Positions 45,979 through 56,718 are shown, counted from the first letter of the stretch. The stretch: DNA of 64,000 nucleotides from Riptortus pedestris (GCA_019009955.1 CM032233.1:18772501-18836500), one strand, 5' to 3'. Translations and numbers: made by a program. Notes: generated by a model from the sequence alone, not told the origin.

Positions 45979-46312
45979 TTAAACCGTCTAGGTCGAAAAC
46001 TGAATTGTTGATCTTTTTAATTTGCTCAAAATCAGATTTTTCGTATTAAAAACCGATTATTCAGTCTTCTTGATCTCAATTTCAAGTAATTCCTCAGGAT
46101 ATCTATTTATTCGTCGTGTATAGTTCATTTGAAAATTTATTATTAATTTCATTATTAAATTTTATAATTGCTGTCCTAAGAAAATTTAATTTTATTCTAA
46201 AGGTTATGGTAATAAGACCATATATGGCAACAGACATAAGGCATAATAACAGATGTGTAGATATAAATAGAAATATATAGAATTAATGTTAATACATATA
46301 GAAAAAAAAGAA
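45979..46312. other. Unassigned AT-rich DNA
   Basis: Nothing recognised. Confidence 0.35.
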
Positions 46313-47280
46313 AGTCCGTGACACAGGGCTGCGTAAAATAAGATTTCCCACAGCCAGGATTGGCAAACTGGTTATCTCATCTTACAATCTAATCTGAATT
46401 TCTCTCGTAGTAAACAGCCTATGTAAGCAGAATTTGCATACAAAATACAATTTATTTAAATTGAAATTTATCTTGGAAATGAGACAATTAGTGACTTAGT
46501 TACTTAAACTAAAAATCACACAATTAGAAGTAGGGTTTTACTGAAGCTCAAAAACATGAAAATACAAAGAACTTGATTAATATTCGCGATAAGAAAAAAA
46601 AATGTATAGAACAGTAAAAGATATAAAAAAAAATAAAGAAGATAAAAGAATAAATAAGAAGAATTATTTAGTTCCCACGAACTCCCTCCCCTATTCCTAG
46701 TCCTATTTCAGCCATTAACGAATATGGTCTATAGCAGGTGTGGTCAGCCTTTGACATGCTGCGAACCAAACTTTAGTGTAGAAATACGTTCACGGTCCGC
46801 TTTTAAAAGTAGTGTTCATAATTTTTAACGATAGATATCAGACATGAAATTATAACGACAATGTAATTATAATACAATTTATTAAAATAACAAAATGAAA
46901 TGAAAAAAATAGGTATTGTACAACATGGTACAATCAATGAGTTGGAATTTGGTTAACTAATCCGTGGAAGCTTGGATTAATTCCACTGATACAAAGACGA
47001 AAAGAATTTTCCGAATTATCGTCAGGTAGACTTGGACGATGTTTTGATTTATTAACTTTCATCAATGAAAAGAATTTTTTTCATTTATATGTACTGCTAA
47101 TTGCACAAATCTCTCCTCATTTGGAGTAAGCAGTGTAATATTTTTGTTTAATTGGGTTTTTCAAAATGTCTCACGGGTCGAATCAAACCTTACCGCGGGC
47201 CGGGGGTTGCCCACATATGCTCTATAGTGGTAAACGCAACAGCTAAATATCAAGATTGCTATAGATCATGTAAGCATTTT
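46313..47280 (+). mobile_element. Family A element, old copy with nested hAT
   Basis: Mutated hairpin end AGTCCGTGACACAGGGCTGC near 46313, then diverged body blocks (AGAAGTAGGGTTTTACTGAA, TTAATATTCGCGATAAG, CTATTTCAGCCATTAACG). The hAT element (46735-47219) then interrupts it. After the insertion, GGTAAACGCAACAGCTAAAT is the only remaining match. Core and palindrome end are lost. Confidence 0.5.
46735..47219 (-). mobile_element. hAT element remnant, GTF2IRD2-type, copy 2
   Basis: The ends are CAGGTGTGGTCAGCC and GGGTTGCCCACATATG. Flanking 8-mers GTCTATAG (46727-46734) and CTCTATAG (47220-47227) match at 7 of 8 positions, a clear hAT-type duplication. Inside, the minus strand holds decayed transposase C-terminus sequence aligning with 15739-15957, including the AAAGAATTTTTTTCATT stretch and the ACAAAGACGAAAAGAATTTT stretch. 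The reading frame is broken. It lies in opposite orientation to copy 1. Confidence 0.75.
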
Positions 47281-47474
47281 CGAATCAAGAACGTAAAATA
47301 TTGATTGATGACGTCATCACACATCGTATACACATGTATCTCTCATAGTAAAAGCCCATTACGAGCAATATGTGATATTTAATCATAGAATAAGACGTTT
47401 CTTGAAATACTTTTTTACAATTCAAGCGCAATGACTAAACGAGGGGGTCTATTGAAAGCAGAGAATAAAAAAAT
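47281..47474 (+). mobile_element. Possible diverged family A body fragment
   Basis: Blocks such as ATCACACATCGTATACACAT, GTATCTCTCATAGTAAAAGC, AATATGTGATATTTAATCAT and GGGGGTCTATTGAAAGC follow the order of the long-form body at low similarity. Assignment is tentative. Confidence 0.35.
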
Positions 47475-48184
47475 AGTCCGTCACGCTGGGCCTGCGTAAT
47501 CTGAGCAGATTCCCCCGTGAAGTTTAAAAATAGATAAATCTACGTACTGGTTACACAACACCATTGTGGACATTAAGTAAATAAATACAAACTATAATAA
47601 GAAACCTCCCGACGGAAAGCTCCTGAAATGTAGACAAACAGTTCTGCCAACTTCTTAACGGAAAGAAAAACAATTACTGTAATATATATGAATATAACAT
47701 ATTAATTTGATTAAAAACTATTTATTATTATTTATTATGTATCAAGTACTGTAATTTATAATGAATCAAAATAATTTTTATCTCAATCAATCAAATTTAA
47801 TTAGTCCAAAAACTTAAGAAGGCGGGGGTGGGGCGGTTACCAGAACATATTTGCATGTATCTCGTATAATAAATGTCCCTCTTGAAAACAATATTTGGTA
47901 TTAAAGCTTCGAATTATATGGTTTATTCCATAACCGAGTATTGTTTATGTAACATGAGTAGAAGTGGGGGTTTGCTGAAGGCGGAAAATGCAAATATCTC
48001 GGTTAATATTCAAGATTGGGAATAAATGTATAGTATCGATACGACGTATAGTAACGGAGATATTCCGAATTTTCAAAATTCCGATTTCAGCCTTTAACGA
48101 ACTTCATCTTTCTTTTTACATAAAACGACTAAATATCGAGTTTGGTAACGCTAAAACAATAATTGCGACCACTAGAGCGGTAAC

Positions 48185-48244
<60 letters not shown>

Positions 48245-48368
48245 TTATTAACGGACCTCATTTTGGTCATCTCTTAGGTAGGATCGATGGACATTTGAAG
48301 AAAAATTTCGAAAATCGTGACACGAGTACGACCTCAATAGCTGATTTCCCTTGAGGGAAATCTGCTAA
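47475..48368 (+). mobile_element. Family A element, complete long form
   Basis: AGTCCGTCACGCTGGGCCTG at 47475 (weakened hairpin). The long-form segment is complete (ACCATTGTGGACATTAAGTA, CCTCCCGACGGAAAGC) to GAGTAGAAGTGGGGGTTTGC. A body deletion removes the C tract (GTATCGATACGACGTATAGT). GACCACTAGAGCGGTAACAG and core (AT)n about 48188-48239 follow. The end is GATTTCCC-TTGA-GGGAAATC and CTGCTAA at 48368. Confidence 0.7.
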
Positions 48369-48399
48369 AAATACAAATAACACCCTCAATATTTGAGAC

Positions 48400-48482
48400 A
48401 CGTAAAAATCAGTAGAACAACAATTATAGAGAATTAAATTTTCAGCAAGATTGATTATATAACATTGTTTGATCCGATTCAT
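48400..48482 (+). mobile_element. Family A body fragment
   Basis: GAACAACAATTATAGAGAAT, AAATTTTCAGCAAGATTGAT and CATTGTTTGATCCGA match a short piece of the common body. It lies 30 bp after a complete copy in the same orientation, so it may be a remnant of a tandem partner. Confidence 0.4.
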
Positions 48483-48867
48483 TGTTTTTTTTTTTATTTA
48501 GTTGATTACAAATATCTGACTTAGCCGGTCAAATGTTATTAGTTAGTCTCATCCTGACATACCTTATGGAAAGTTTATCTTCTAAGTTTCTAATACCATA
48601 CAACGCAAACCCTACACTCTAACCGCAAAATAGTGAGATTTTTGATCCCTCTGTTAAAAGACCGCCTTTAAAGGAATATAATCTCAAACTGTTATTATAG
48701 CTTAAACATATTTTTGATCGATTTTTTTTTTTGGGAGCCTAGGAAATAAATCGGACGATATTTACTTTTGAACTAAATAAATAATTCAGTAACATTATAG
48801 AGATGTGAAAGTTCCTGGTACTTTTCCACACCTCGCGTCAACAAACCTGATATTCCGGCAAAATATA
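48483..48867. other. Unassigned AT-rich DNA
   Basis: T-runs and AT-rich sequence up to the mariner insertion. Nothing recognised. Confidence 0.35.
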
Positions 48868-49637
48868 GGGTTGGCAAATAAGTCCTTTCGGTTTTTTAAG
48901 TTGAAAGAAAACTATTGTATATTTTGAACATAATTTTTATTTTAATCTACAATGTAATGTCCATTATTTTCTATTACTTTACCCCATCTCTCCATCAGCT
49001 GAATAATCCCATGCTCCTAGCATGTCTGTGGTTTATTAGCGAAAAAATGATCAAGGTGCTCCCTGACACCCTGTTCGTTTTCAAACCGTTTTCCACCTAA
49101 GGAATTTGGTAGAGACCGGAATAAGTGGTAGTCACTAGGAGCAAGGTCCGGTGAATAGGGAGGGTGGGGCAAAAGATCCCATCCAAGGGCTAACAATTTG
49201 TTGCGGGTGACTAACGAAGTGTGGGGCCTGGCATTATCATGATGGAAGACGACACCCTTTCGATTTGCCAGTTCTGGGCGATTTCGTCGAATTGATTCAT
49301 TCAATTTTGTTAATTGTGAGCAGTATAGAGTGGAATCGATTGATTTACCTTGTGGCAGCAGGTCATAAAAAATCACACCCTTGAAATCCCACCATACAGA
49401 AAGCATTATCTTCTTTGGGTGCAATCCCCCCTATAATGCAATAAATTACCGTCCATCTTTTCAGCTGGATCACAAACGCAATACTGACCTAATCTTAACA
49501 AGTGTCGACAGACATAACTGTTTACATATTACAAATAGGATAAACAATCCTCTGTTGGGATTAATTGCATCAGATAAATGTGACATATTGTAAACAAAAC
49601 ATGAATACAAAAACCGAAAGGACTTATTTGCCAGCCC
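48868..49637 (-). mobile_element. Mariner element, internally deleted
   Basis: Terminal inverted repeats of about 28 bp: GGGTTGGCAAATAAGTCC at the left and its complement GGACTTATTTGCCAGCCC at the right, with one mismatch. Each is flanked by TA (48866-48867 and 49638-49639). Total length is 770 bp against about 1.3 kb for a full mariner. The transposase gene runs on the minus strand and has lost its N-terminal half. Nothing suggests activity, but the intact ends could be mobilised by a related transposase. Confidence 0.9.
48942..49424 (-). pseudogene. Mariner transposase C-terminal half (DD34D)
   Basis: The open part (49424 down to 49017) encodes the second half of the catalytic domain: IMLSVWWDFKGVIFYDLL, HDNARPH, a HPPYSPDLAPSDYHLF block, LGGKRFEN and DHFFANKP. 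The aspartates of HDN and PSD are separated by exactly 34 residues, the mariner DD34D signature. A TAG at 49017-49019 interrupts the frame. Reading on gives QLMERWGKVIENNG and the natural stop at 48942-48944, so the C-terminus is otherwise whole. The first catalytic aspartate and the helix-turn-helix DNA-binding domains are deleted. Upstream, an ATGGACGGT near 49450 may be the original start, joined to the deletion point near 49430. Confidence 0.9.
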
Positions 49638-49835
49638 TATATCATTTTTTCTAAAGCACTCTCCGACGACAGATAGACAAAGACAGGAATGAGAACACGA
49701 GAGTTCTTGTTTTTCAAGTGAATTACTAAAAATAAGCCAATGGAACAGTCTGTTGATGTGGATTATGTAATTAATGTGATATAATTGAAAATTTAATTTA
49801 TTCAGATTTCATTTTATGACAAAGTTCTTCGTGTT

Positions 49836-49974
49836 TTATCAGATTTCTCTTAAGGGAAATCAGCTATTAAAGTCGTACTCATGACACGATTTTCGAAATT
49901 TTTCTTCAAAAGTCCATCAATCCTACCTAGGAGATAACGAAACTGAGGTCCGTTCAAAACTGTATGTGTATAAA

Positions 49975-50023
<49 letters not shown>

Positions 50024-50650
50024 GTTACCGTCTTAATCTCGCGTGGTAGACCTAGAGTGGCGGGTTCGACTCCCGCAGTAGAAATGTATTTAGTGACGGA
50101 CACATTAAATAAACTCCTTAGGCCCACCCTGGTTAGAAAAGGGTGGTGACCTGTAGATAACCCGTCCCCATTAGCCACTGTAGCATAAAGTGGACGTAAA
50201 TAATAATAAACAAACAAATTTGTCTCTTACCGCTCTAGCGGTCGCAATTTTTGTCTTATCGTTACTAAACTTGATATCGTTTTATACAAAAAGAAAGATC
50301 AAGTTCGTTAACAGCTGAAATCTCACAAGGGGGGAGGGGGGGGGGGGGTTAAGAGGGGGACAATTTCGAAAATTCTTAAGATCTCCATTATTATGCGTCG
50401 GATCGAAAAACTTAATAGAACCAATCTTATTGCAAATGTAATGTTCTTTAAATGTTGTTATGTACATTTTTTCAATATCTTGATTATTAACTGAGATATT
50501 TGCATTTTTTAGTTTTCGGTCTTCAGTAAAGCCCCACTCCTACTCATCTCATATTAACAATATTCTATTATGTTATGCAGGACTTTATTTTGACTTGACG
50601 CACGTGGGGAATCTGCTTAGTTTAGTTTAGCCGCCTCTGCGTGACGTACT
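49836..50650 (-). mobile_element. Family A element with nested SINE
   Basis: TTATCAGATTTCTCTTAAGG at 49836, GTCGTACTCATGACACGATT and AAAGTCCATCAATCCTACC. Core (AT)n about 49980-50020, then CTGTTACCG, the SINE, and CTCTTACCGCTCTAGCGGTC. The body has a G tract at about 50330-50348. Hairpin end distorted: GGGGAATCTGCTTAGTTTAG, GCCGCCTCTGCGTGACGTACT to 50650. The next copy begins one base later in the same orientation. Confidence 0.65.
50031..50222 (+). mobile_element. tRNA-derived SINE, copy 2, with target duplication
   Basis: TCTGTTACCG (50021-50030) before it and TCTCTTACCG (50223-50232) after it form a 10 bp target duplication with one mismatch. The head contains GTGGCGGGTTCGACTCCCGC, including a consensus B-box (GGTTCGACTCC) within a perfect GCGGG/CCCGC stem. 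The body has CTCCTTAGGCCCACCCTGG, AGAAAAGGGTGGTGACCTG and AAAGTGGACGTAAATAATAA. The tail is (AAAC)n/(AATA)n. About 190 bp, longer and better preserved than the copy at 372-540. Confidence 0.8.
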
Positions 50651-50651
50651 T

Positions 50652-51475
50652 TTAGCAGATTTCCCTTCAGGGAAATCAGCTATTGAGGTTGTACTCATGA
50701 CAATTTTTGTTTAATCGTTACCAAACTGGATATTTAGTCGTTTTACGTAAAAAGAAAGATCAAGTTCGTTAACGGCTGAAATCGGGACAGGGGAGGGGGT
50801 CTAGAGGGGAGGATTTTTGAAAATTCGAAATATCTCCGTTACCATAGGTTGGATCGAAAAATTTTATAGAACCAATCTTATTGCAAATTAAATGCACTAT
50901 AAATATTGTTATATACATTTATTCATTATCTTGAATATTAACCGAGATATTTGCATTTTTCAGTTTTCAGCCATCAGCAAACCGCCACTTCTACTCATGT
51001 TACATAAACAATACTCTGCTACATAATAAATCACATTATTTGTTTCTTGAATACCAAGTATTGTAATCAAGAGACCTTTATTACACGAGATAAATGCAGA
51101 TATATTCTGGTGACCCCCCCCCCCTGTCTTAAGGTTTTGGACTACTAAAATTTGATTGATTGAGATAAAAATTATTCTGACTCATTATTAATTACAGTAC
51201 TAGATAAAGTAAATAGTTATCAATAAAATTAATATGTTATATTCTGATATATTTCAGTAATTGTTTTTCTTTCCGGTGTGAGGCGGGCAGACCCGTTTAT
51301 TTACATTTCTAGCCCAACGCTTCCTGTCGGCAGGTTATTGAAATTGGATGAAACATTTCTTATTTCCGTTTGTATTTATTCACGGTGGTGTTGTGTTATT
51401 AGTATGTATATTTATCTATTACTAAACTTCACGAGGGAAATCTGCTTAGTTTACGCAGCCCCTGCGTGACGGACT
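50652..51475 (-). mobile_element. Family A element, long form, core deleted
   Basis: TTAGCAGATTTCCCTTCAGG at 50652, GAGGTTGTACTCATGAC, then an immediate jump to AATTTTTGTTTAATCGTTAC; core and flanks are missing. C tract at 51114-51124. The long-form segment is complete (TTTCTTATTTCCGTTTGTAT, ATTCACGGTGGTGTTG), ending GCAGCCCCTGCGTGACGGACT at 51475. Its first base almost touches the hairpin end of the preceding copy (50650). Confidence 0.7.
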
Positions 51476-52869
51476 TTTTGAAATAACGACACTTGATATA
51501 GACGACACCTTTCTAGCTGCCTCACTACGCTAGAAAATATATGATAAAATTATTTTAACGGAACAACATTACATTTTTATTAAAAAATGAAACAATTTGA
51601 TGAAATATTACTGATATAGTTTGATTCACAGAGATAAACACCGGGTAATAAATTTAACAGAACAACCCTAATGCCTGCGAGTTACTATGAAAGCATTGTT
51701 ATTCAAAATTGAAGCAGACAGATCATTAGAGACTAATCACTGAGGACAATTTACCCGATTGAGGGAGATATTTAAGGAGTAAACAACTTTAAAAACTGAT
51801 TCAATTAATTAATACCTGAAATGAATTTGTATTCAAGGCCGAGAAGAATAAGAAATGGATACTGTATGTTGTTCAAATAATCCACGTTCAACTAACTATC
51901 CCAAATGCAGAGAATTGTGTAAGCGCAGTTAAAGTTTTAAATTACTATTCAGTAGTCATTTATTGTAATAAATGGGCAATGTATGAGTGGATTTAAATCC
52001 TGAAGGATATTCTGACAATTTGAGGTTCTAAAAATTGGGCCTCGTAATCGTTCAACGTCATACACATGAATGCCTAAATAGTGAATATGCTTCGGAGGTT
52101 TGTGAAATTTTGATTAATCTATCCGGCAATGTGGAGCCTACGAAAAATTAAATTCAGGACGAAACAGTACCTCATTTTCAACAGTTATTTTGTAGGGAGG
52201 TCATTAGTTCTGCAAAGAATATCAGGCTCTTCAAATTTTTGAGACGAAGATACTTTACCGATTGGCGACCACCAATAGCTGATATCAAACCTATTTATTT
52301 ATAATTCCCACTAAAATATTTATTATAATTGTTCCACAAGGGTTTGGGTTTATTTTTCATAAATTTTGGGGGCATTTGGAATGACTTTTTCAACTTGTTT
52401 CTGAAAACTTGATTCGCTGAGCTGAATATTCTTCCATCCAAAAAAATGATCCAAATTCATTTGATGAATTAAGAAATGAACGACATAATCCTTTGATTTA
52501 TTAATATTGAATTTATCTGATCTGGCTGCCGTAAGGTAGCCCATACATTAACAACATATTCTCATACCTGCTCAAAATTCAAATATCCGACAAAATTTAA
52601 CATACAAATTAAGTCTGTGGTGTTCAACAGGATCTAAAATTATATGCATTAATTGTTTTAGATGCGTTTGTACACATGTATATGTTTACCCTGAAGGAGG
52701 AAATTTACGAAATTTATTATCAGGATTTCAGCCATTCATTTCCAATTGATCATCCACCAACTATACTCATCACCAATTTTTTTTTTCTATGTTTACTTAT
52801 AAAATGATTATCTATTTCACTTTTGTTATTAGTCATTGTTTTTTTCTGGTAATTGTTATTGTTACTTGT
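51476..52869. other. Unassigned AT-rich DNA
   Basis: About 1.4 kb without a recognised gene or repeat. A 64-codon minus-strand ORF at 52350-52544 has no known domain. Part of this may belong to the LINE whose tail follows. Confidence 0.35.
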
Positions 52870-52973
52870 TATCTATTTTACTATTGTCATTTAACTTCGT
52901 ACAATTTTTTAAAGGGCAAATCGCCTTTGATGTGATGTCCTTAAATAAATAAATCAAAATCAATATTGCATTT
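52870..52973 (+). mobile_element. LINE-like 3' tail
   Basis: TTTAAAGGGCAAATCGCCTT, TGATGTGATGTCC and TTAAATAAATAAATC. A GGGCAAATCGCC-type hairpin followed by GATGTCC and (AAAT)n is the 3' end I associate with I/Jockey-group LINEs of insects. No coding part was found upstream, so it is a severely 5'-truncated copy or a SINE using that tail. Confidence 0.5.
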
Positions 52974-53406
52974 TATGTAGTCTGATATAATTAAATATTT
53001 GTACCACTCATCTCATCGTGTTACCTATTCAAAATAATAAAGTGTCTAGTGAATGAATCCTTACCAGGCTGTTTCTTGTCAAATGTACATTTATGCTGAT
53101 GTATACTATTGAACGAGTATTAATATTTATTACAAACATTTGGTGAATTACACTTATTATCATACTATTTCGTGGAAATAGAGTTTTCCCGCTAAAAAAA
53201 AAAAATTAAAATAAAGCTGTGCAAAAAGTAGTTGTTGAGATTATTTTTACTTTAATTGGATTCATTGTAATTATGACTAGTTGAATTCCTGGCTGATCAA
53301 ACGTATTCCTTTTTTTGTAATAATTAGGCAATATTGTAATTTTCAAGCCCCAATGGCAGAAAAAATACAAATATATCCATAACTATGCACGCTTCATAAA
53401 AAAAAA
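52974..53406. other. Unassigned AT-rich DNA
   Basis: Nothing recognised before the next family A element. Confidence 0.35.
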
Positions 53407-53883
53407 AGTCCGTCACGCAGGGGCTGCGTAAACTAAGCAGATTTCCCACGTGAAGTTTTACAATAGAGAAATTTCACGAGAGTCGAGCAGTTAAGGAAAC
53501 GGACGAACTAGCTTTTGGCGGGAGTCACCCGTCCGTTAGGCGACCAGATTTATAAAAATGCAAATATCTCGGTTAATATTCAAGATAGAGAATAAATGTA
53601 TATAACAATATTTATAGTAAATTTAATTTGCAATAAGATTAATTCTGAACAATTTTTTCGTTCACAACAACAATCCGACGTATAGTAACGGAGATATTTC
53701 GAATTTTCGAAAATCCTCTCCTCTAAACCCCCCCCCCTCCCACTGGTCCGATTTCAGCCGTTAACGAACTTGATCTTTCTTTTTACATAAAACGACTAAA
53801 TATTGAGTTTGGTAACGATCAAACAAAAATTGCGACCGCTAGAGCGGTAACAGACAAATATATAGATATATACGGTTATATAT

Positions 53884-53928
<45 letters not shown>

Positions 53929-54053
53929 CAGTTTTGAACGGACCTCATTTTCGTCATCTACTAGGTAGGACTGATGGACATTTGAAAAAAAATTTCGAAA
54001 ATTTCGTCGAGTACAACCTCAATAGCTGATTTCCCTTAAGGGAAATCTGCTAA
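53407..54053 (+). mobile_element. Family A element, complete short form (best-preserved)
   Basis: The reference copy. In order: AGTCCGTCACG (53407), hairpin CGCAG-GGG-CTGCG, AGCAGATTTCCC, E-box CACGTG (53448-53453), CGAACTAGCTTTTGGCGGG and ATGCAAATATCTCGGTTAAT. Then come ATAGTAACGGAGATATTTCG, a C tract, CCGATTTCAGCCGTTAACG and the palindromic core flank GACCGCTAGAGCGGTAACAG. The core is (AT)n at about 53859-53924. The last part is GAACGGACCTCATTTTCGTC, a variant GGACTGATGGACATTTG, and the perfect palindrome GATTTCCC-TTAA-GGGAAATC with TGCTAA at 54053. The pair AGCAGATTTCCC and GGGAAATCTGCT forms subterminal inverted repeats. No coding capacity. This design fits HINE-type Helentrons. A MITE of another class is less likely, as the two ends differ. 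Confidence 0.75.
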
Positions 54054-55995
54054 TAATTATTGACGAGACCTTTAATGATCTCTATACTACACTATTTCTT
54101 TGTTTTCTTTAGTATAATCTTTCTTACTTTATTACCATTTACTTGCTTTATTACCATTTTATTGTAAATTAAAATAAATTATTTCATATCAGATTAATTA
54201 GACCCACTCTCGCTTTCTAATTAATAAATTGCATTAAATGTTCTTTTATATGCGCTAAGAAAAATTAGTAATGTAGCTAAAATAAATCAGTTTCATAATG
54301 ACATTTGTTTTATGTCTAAAACGTCAAGTTAATTATTTGAATTATTATAAACTTTATGATTTATAGTGTTTTTCCATTTAAACTTGCATAGATTATGGTT
54401 AATTTTAGTAATATTATTTTATTGGTTACTTATTTAAATTTATCTGCCGCCCATATAACTCCAGAATAACTTCATGTTAGATATATGTACATTCATTTTA
54501 TTTTTTTTTTCCAAGGAATTTATTATAGATGCTTTATTTTTCAATGCTTCATCAAGTTACACGCTCACTTTCTATAACAATGTAAATTGTTAAGGGGAAT
54601 TAAGATGTTTAGTGTTTCTGTAAAACAATAAAACTTTCTGTAATCCCAATATTTGTCGGTTTCAGTGGTTCAGAAATACTTCTAGGAGTCCATTATGGGA
54701 CGTAAGTGTGTATTTCGATAACGGATATCATTGCTTTTACTAAACACAAAAGATTGCGGAAATTTCTGAATTAAATGTCATAAAACCATCATTTAGGCTT
54801 CAAGCTTTATAGCCATATATATTCGAGTTTTATAAAGTATGAGGAGCAGTGTGTTAAAGTGAGTTATATTGAGTATAACCACCCTGAAGTATAAACAACA
54901 CTATGAAGACGGACGAAATTTTCCATCGACTACGTCCCTCGTCAAGGTCCTCGGAAGAACCAATTGTTTCTCCGAGGGAAGGAACCAATCATCTACATAC
55001 TATTTCCTAAGGTCTCTTAATTTAAAGAAAAAAATATACTAATGCTCAAGGAAAGAACATAGACTACGTAAAACGATAAAATCCTCTATTCTGAAATCTG
55101 GCATCTTGCTTTGATTTTAAAATATATTAAATATCCTGTCAATGCGCCAATTTCTTGCACATATCTGAAGTAACCTATACTGTTCAATTTTAACAGCCAC
55201 TACCCATTTAAACACCGATTGCCAAATTGTACTGATCTGGGGCAGGCCTTCTTAAAATCTAAAGAAAATCCCACAAATTCTAAGAGCTAAATTATGTTTC
55301 AAGTTAAGATTACGCTTATAAAAAATTAGTCCCTTTATAACACAAAAAATATTTGTTTGGTGCTTATCCTTTAGCATACGTATATATTCAATGGAAGTTA
55401 ATGCTAATAGTTACTTAAAAAATGCCAATGCTGTCTATATTGTTCTGTAAAACAAGAAGTATATCATTTTGGTGGCAAGTAAAGAAGTGAGCACAAAGAA
55501 ATATTCCATTAGAAATGAAATAATATTAAATGTTCTCCCTCTAGAAAAGCAAACTTACAAAAAAAAACCACTCCTCCTCCTACCCTGTTTAAATATATTT
55601 TTATTATTATATTTTTCAAAACTTTCATAAAGTTATTAGTCCTTCAAGGATTTTGGAGACGTTGTTTTTGTTTTCCATTAGTATCATTATCAGTATACAT
55701 AATTTATTATCAACGTTTGGCGCTTCTGCAATAAAACGTTTCATACGACACAATAGCAAGTGATAATTTTTTAGCATGATCAGAACCAAAAATACTGGAA
55801 TAAAAAGTTAAGGGTATTTCCATTGCTAAGGAACATCATAAAAATAATTTTTCTTACTTTGCTTTTCTTTGATCCAAAATACGGTTCATAAAGAAAAAGA
55901 AGATCACAAAACCCCTTTATTGGATTTACTTGGCACTTATTTGTTTCACGCTATCATTATTTATCGATTCAATTGCTACTAAAAAAAAATCTTAC

Positions 55996-55998
<3 letters not shown>
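54054..55998. other. Unassigned AT-rich DNA
   Basis: Nearly 2 kb without family A copies, recognised genes or repeats. With 60143-62139 it is among the cleanest stretches in the window. Confidence 0.4.

Positions 55999-56047
<49 letters not shown>
55999..56047. repeat. (AT)n microsatellite at a LINE 3' end
   Basis: Pure (AT)n directly abutting the 3' end of the minus-strand RTE-like LINE remnant. There are no family A core flanks, so it may be the LINE's own tail or its target. Confidence 0.6.
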
Positions 56048-56049
<2 letters not shown>

Positions 56050-56050
<1 letters not shown>

Positions 56051-56700
56051 TTGATTTAAAGACCTTGGAGATCTTTAGCCGCCATTACAAGCCTCCTCCA
56101 CCTCCTCGGTTTATCCTGGGCTTTTCGGTCCACTACGCGGAACTCCGGAGGGTCCCTCTTCACTCTGTCAACCATTCTCAACTTTGGTCTTCCACGTGTC
56201 CAGGTATCCACCACAATTGCATGCATTGTCTTGCATAGGGAGTCGGGTTCTTGCTACATGCCCCACCCATCGTAATTCCTTAGTTTTAATATTATGTGAC
56301 ATCGACTGTCTTGTTTGAGACATAATCTCTTCTATTGTCTTCCTTCTCCATAGTCCTAAGCCAACTTCCCTCTTCTGCCCTGTTATGGCTCTGAGAATCT
56401 TAAGCTCAAACCTATCAACCTTTGTTTTCAGAGTACCCGTCGACGCCCTTGTCTCATCAGAAGAGGCCTGATAATGGAGTTACATACCCTTATTTTCAAT
56501 GCCCCATGAGAGTTTCCTTGATCTTAAGACTCGATCAACCTTAAAGTATGCGCGACTGGCACTAGTTTGTCTGTGGCCGATTTTAGTAAGCTGGCTATTG
56601 CCAGAGGTTACTACTGTAGCTTGGAAGTATTTGAAGCTTTCAACTTTTGGGAAGGATAGATCTCCTACGCTCAAGCTGCTTTCGAGATTTAGATTACGAC
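56050..56700 (-). pseudogene. RTE-like LINE, C-terminal fragment
   Basis: On the minus strand one frame reads VESFKYFQATVVTSGN, ASRAYFKVDRVLRSRKLSW, then VDRFELKILRAITGQKR, LWRRKTIEEI and ELRWVGHVART. This is the order after the reverse-transcriptase core in RTE-type LINEs: a V-x-x-F-K-Y-L strand, the A-F-x-x-L-x-x-V-L-x-S-R-x-[IL]-S thumb segment, an F-E-x-K-[IVL]-L-R helix and an L-R-W-x-G-H-[VI] motif. Stops at about 56480, 56150 and further on show it is dead. The catalytic part is missing at its 5' side, where family A sequence begins at 56719. The endonuclease remnant at 63180-63800 may belong to a related element. Confidence 0.7.
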
Positions 56701-56718
56701 TTCATTACCATAAAAGTT

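Noticed and set aside
50031..50110. Functional tRNA gene
   Set aside because: Only the B-box and one stem fit. No full cloverleaf or acceptor stem, and the sequence continues as a SINE body.
53407..54053. Family A as a classical TIR MITE
   Set aside because: The two outer ends differ, the inverted pair is subterminal, and no constant target duplication was seen. The double-headed 35097-36009 form is an exception that looks derived.
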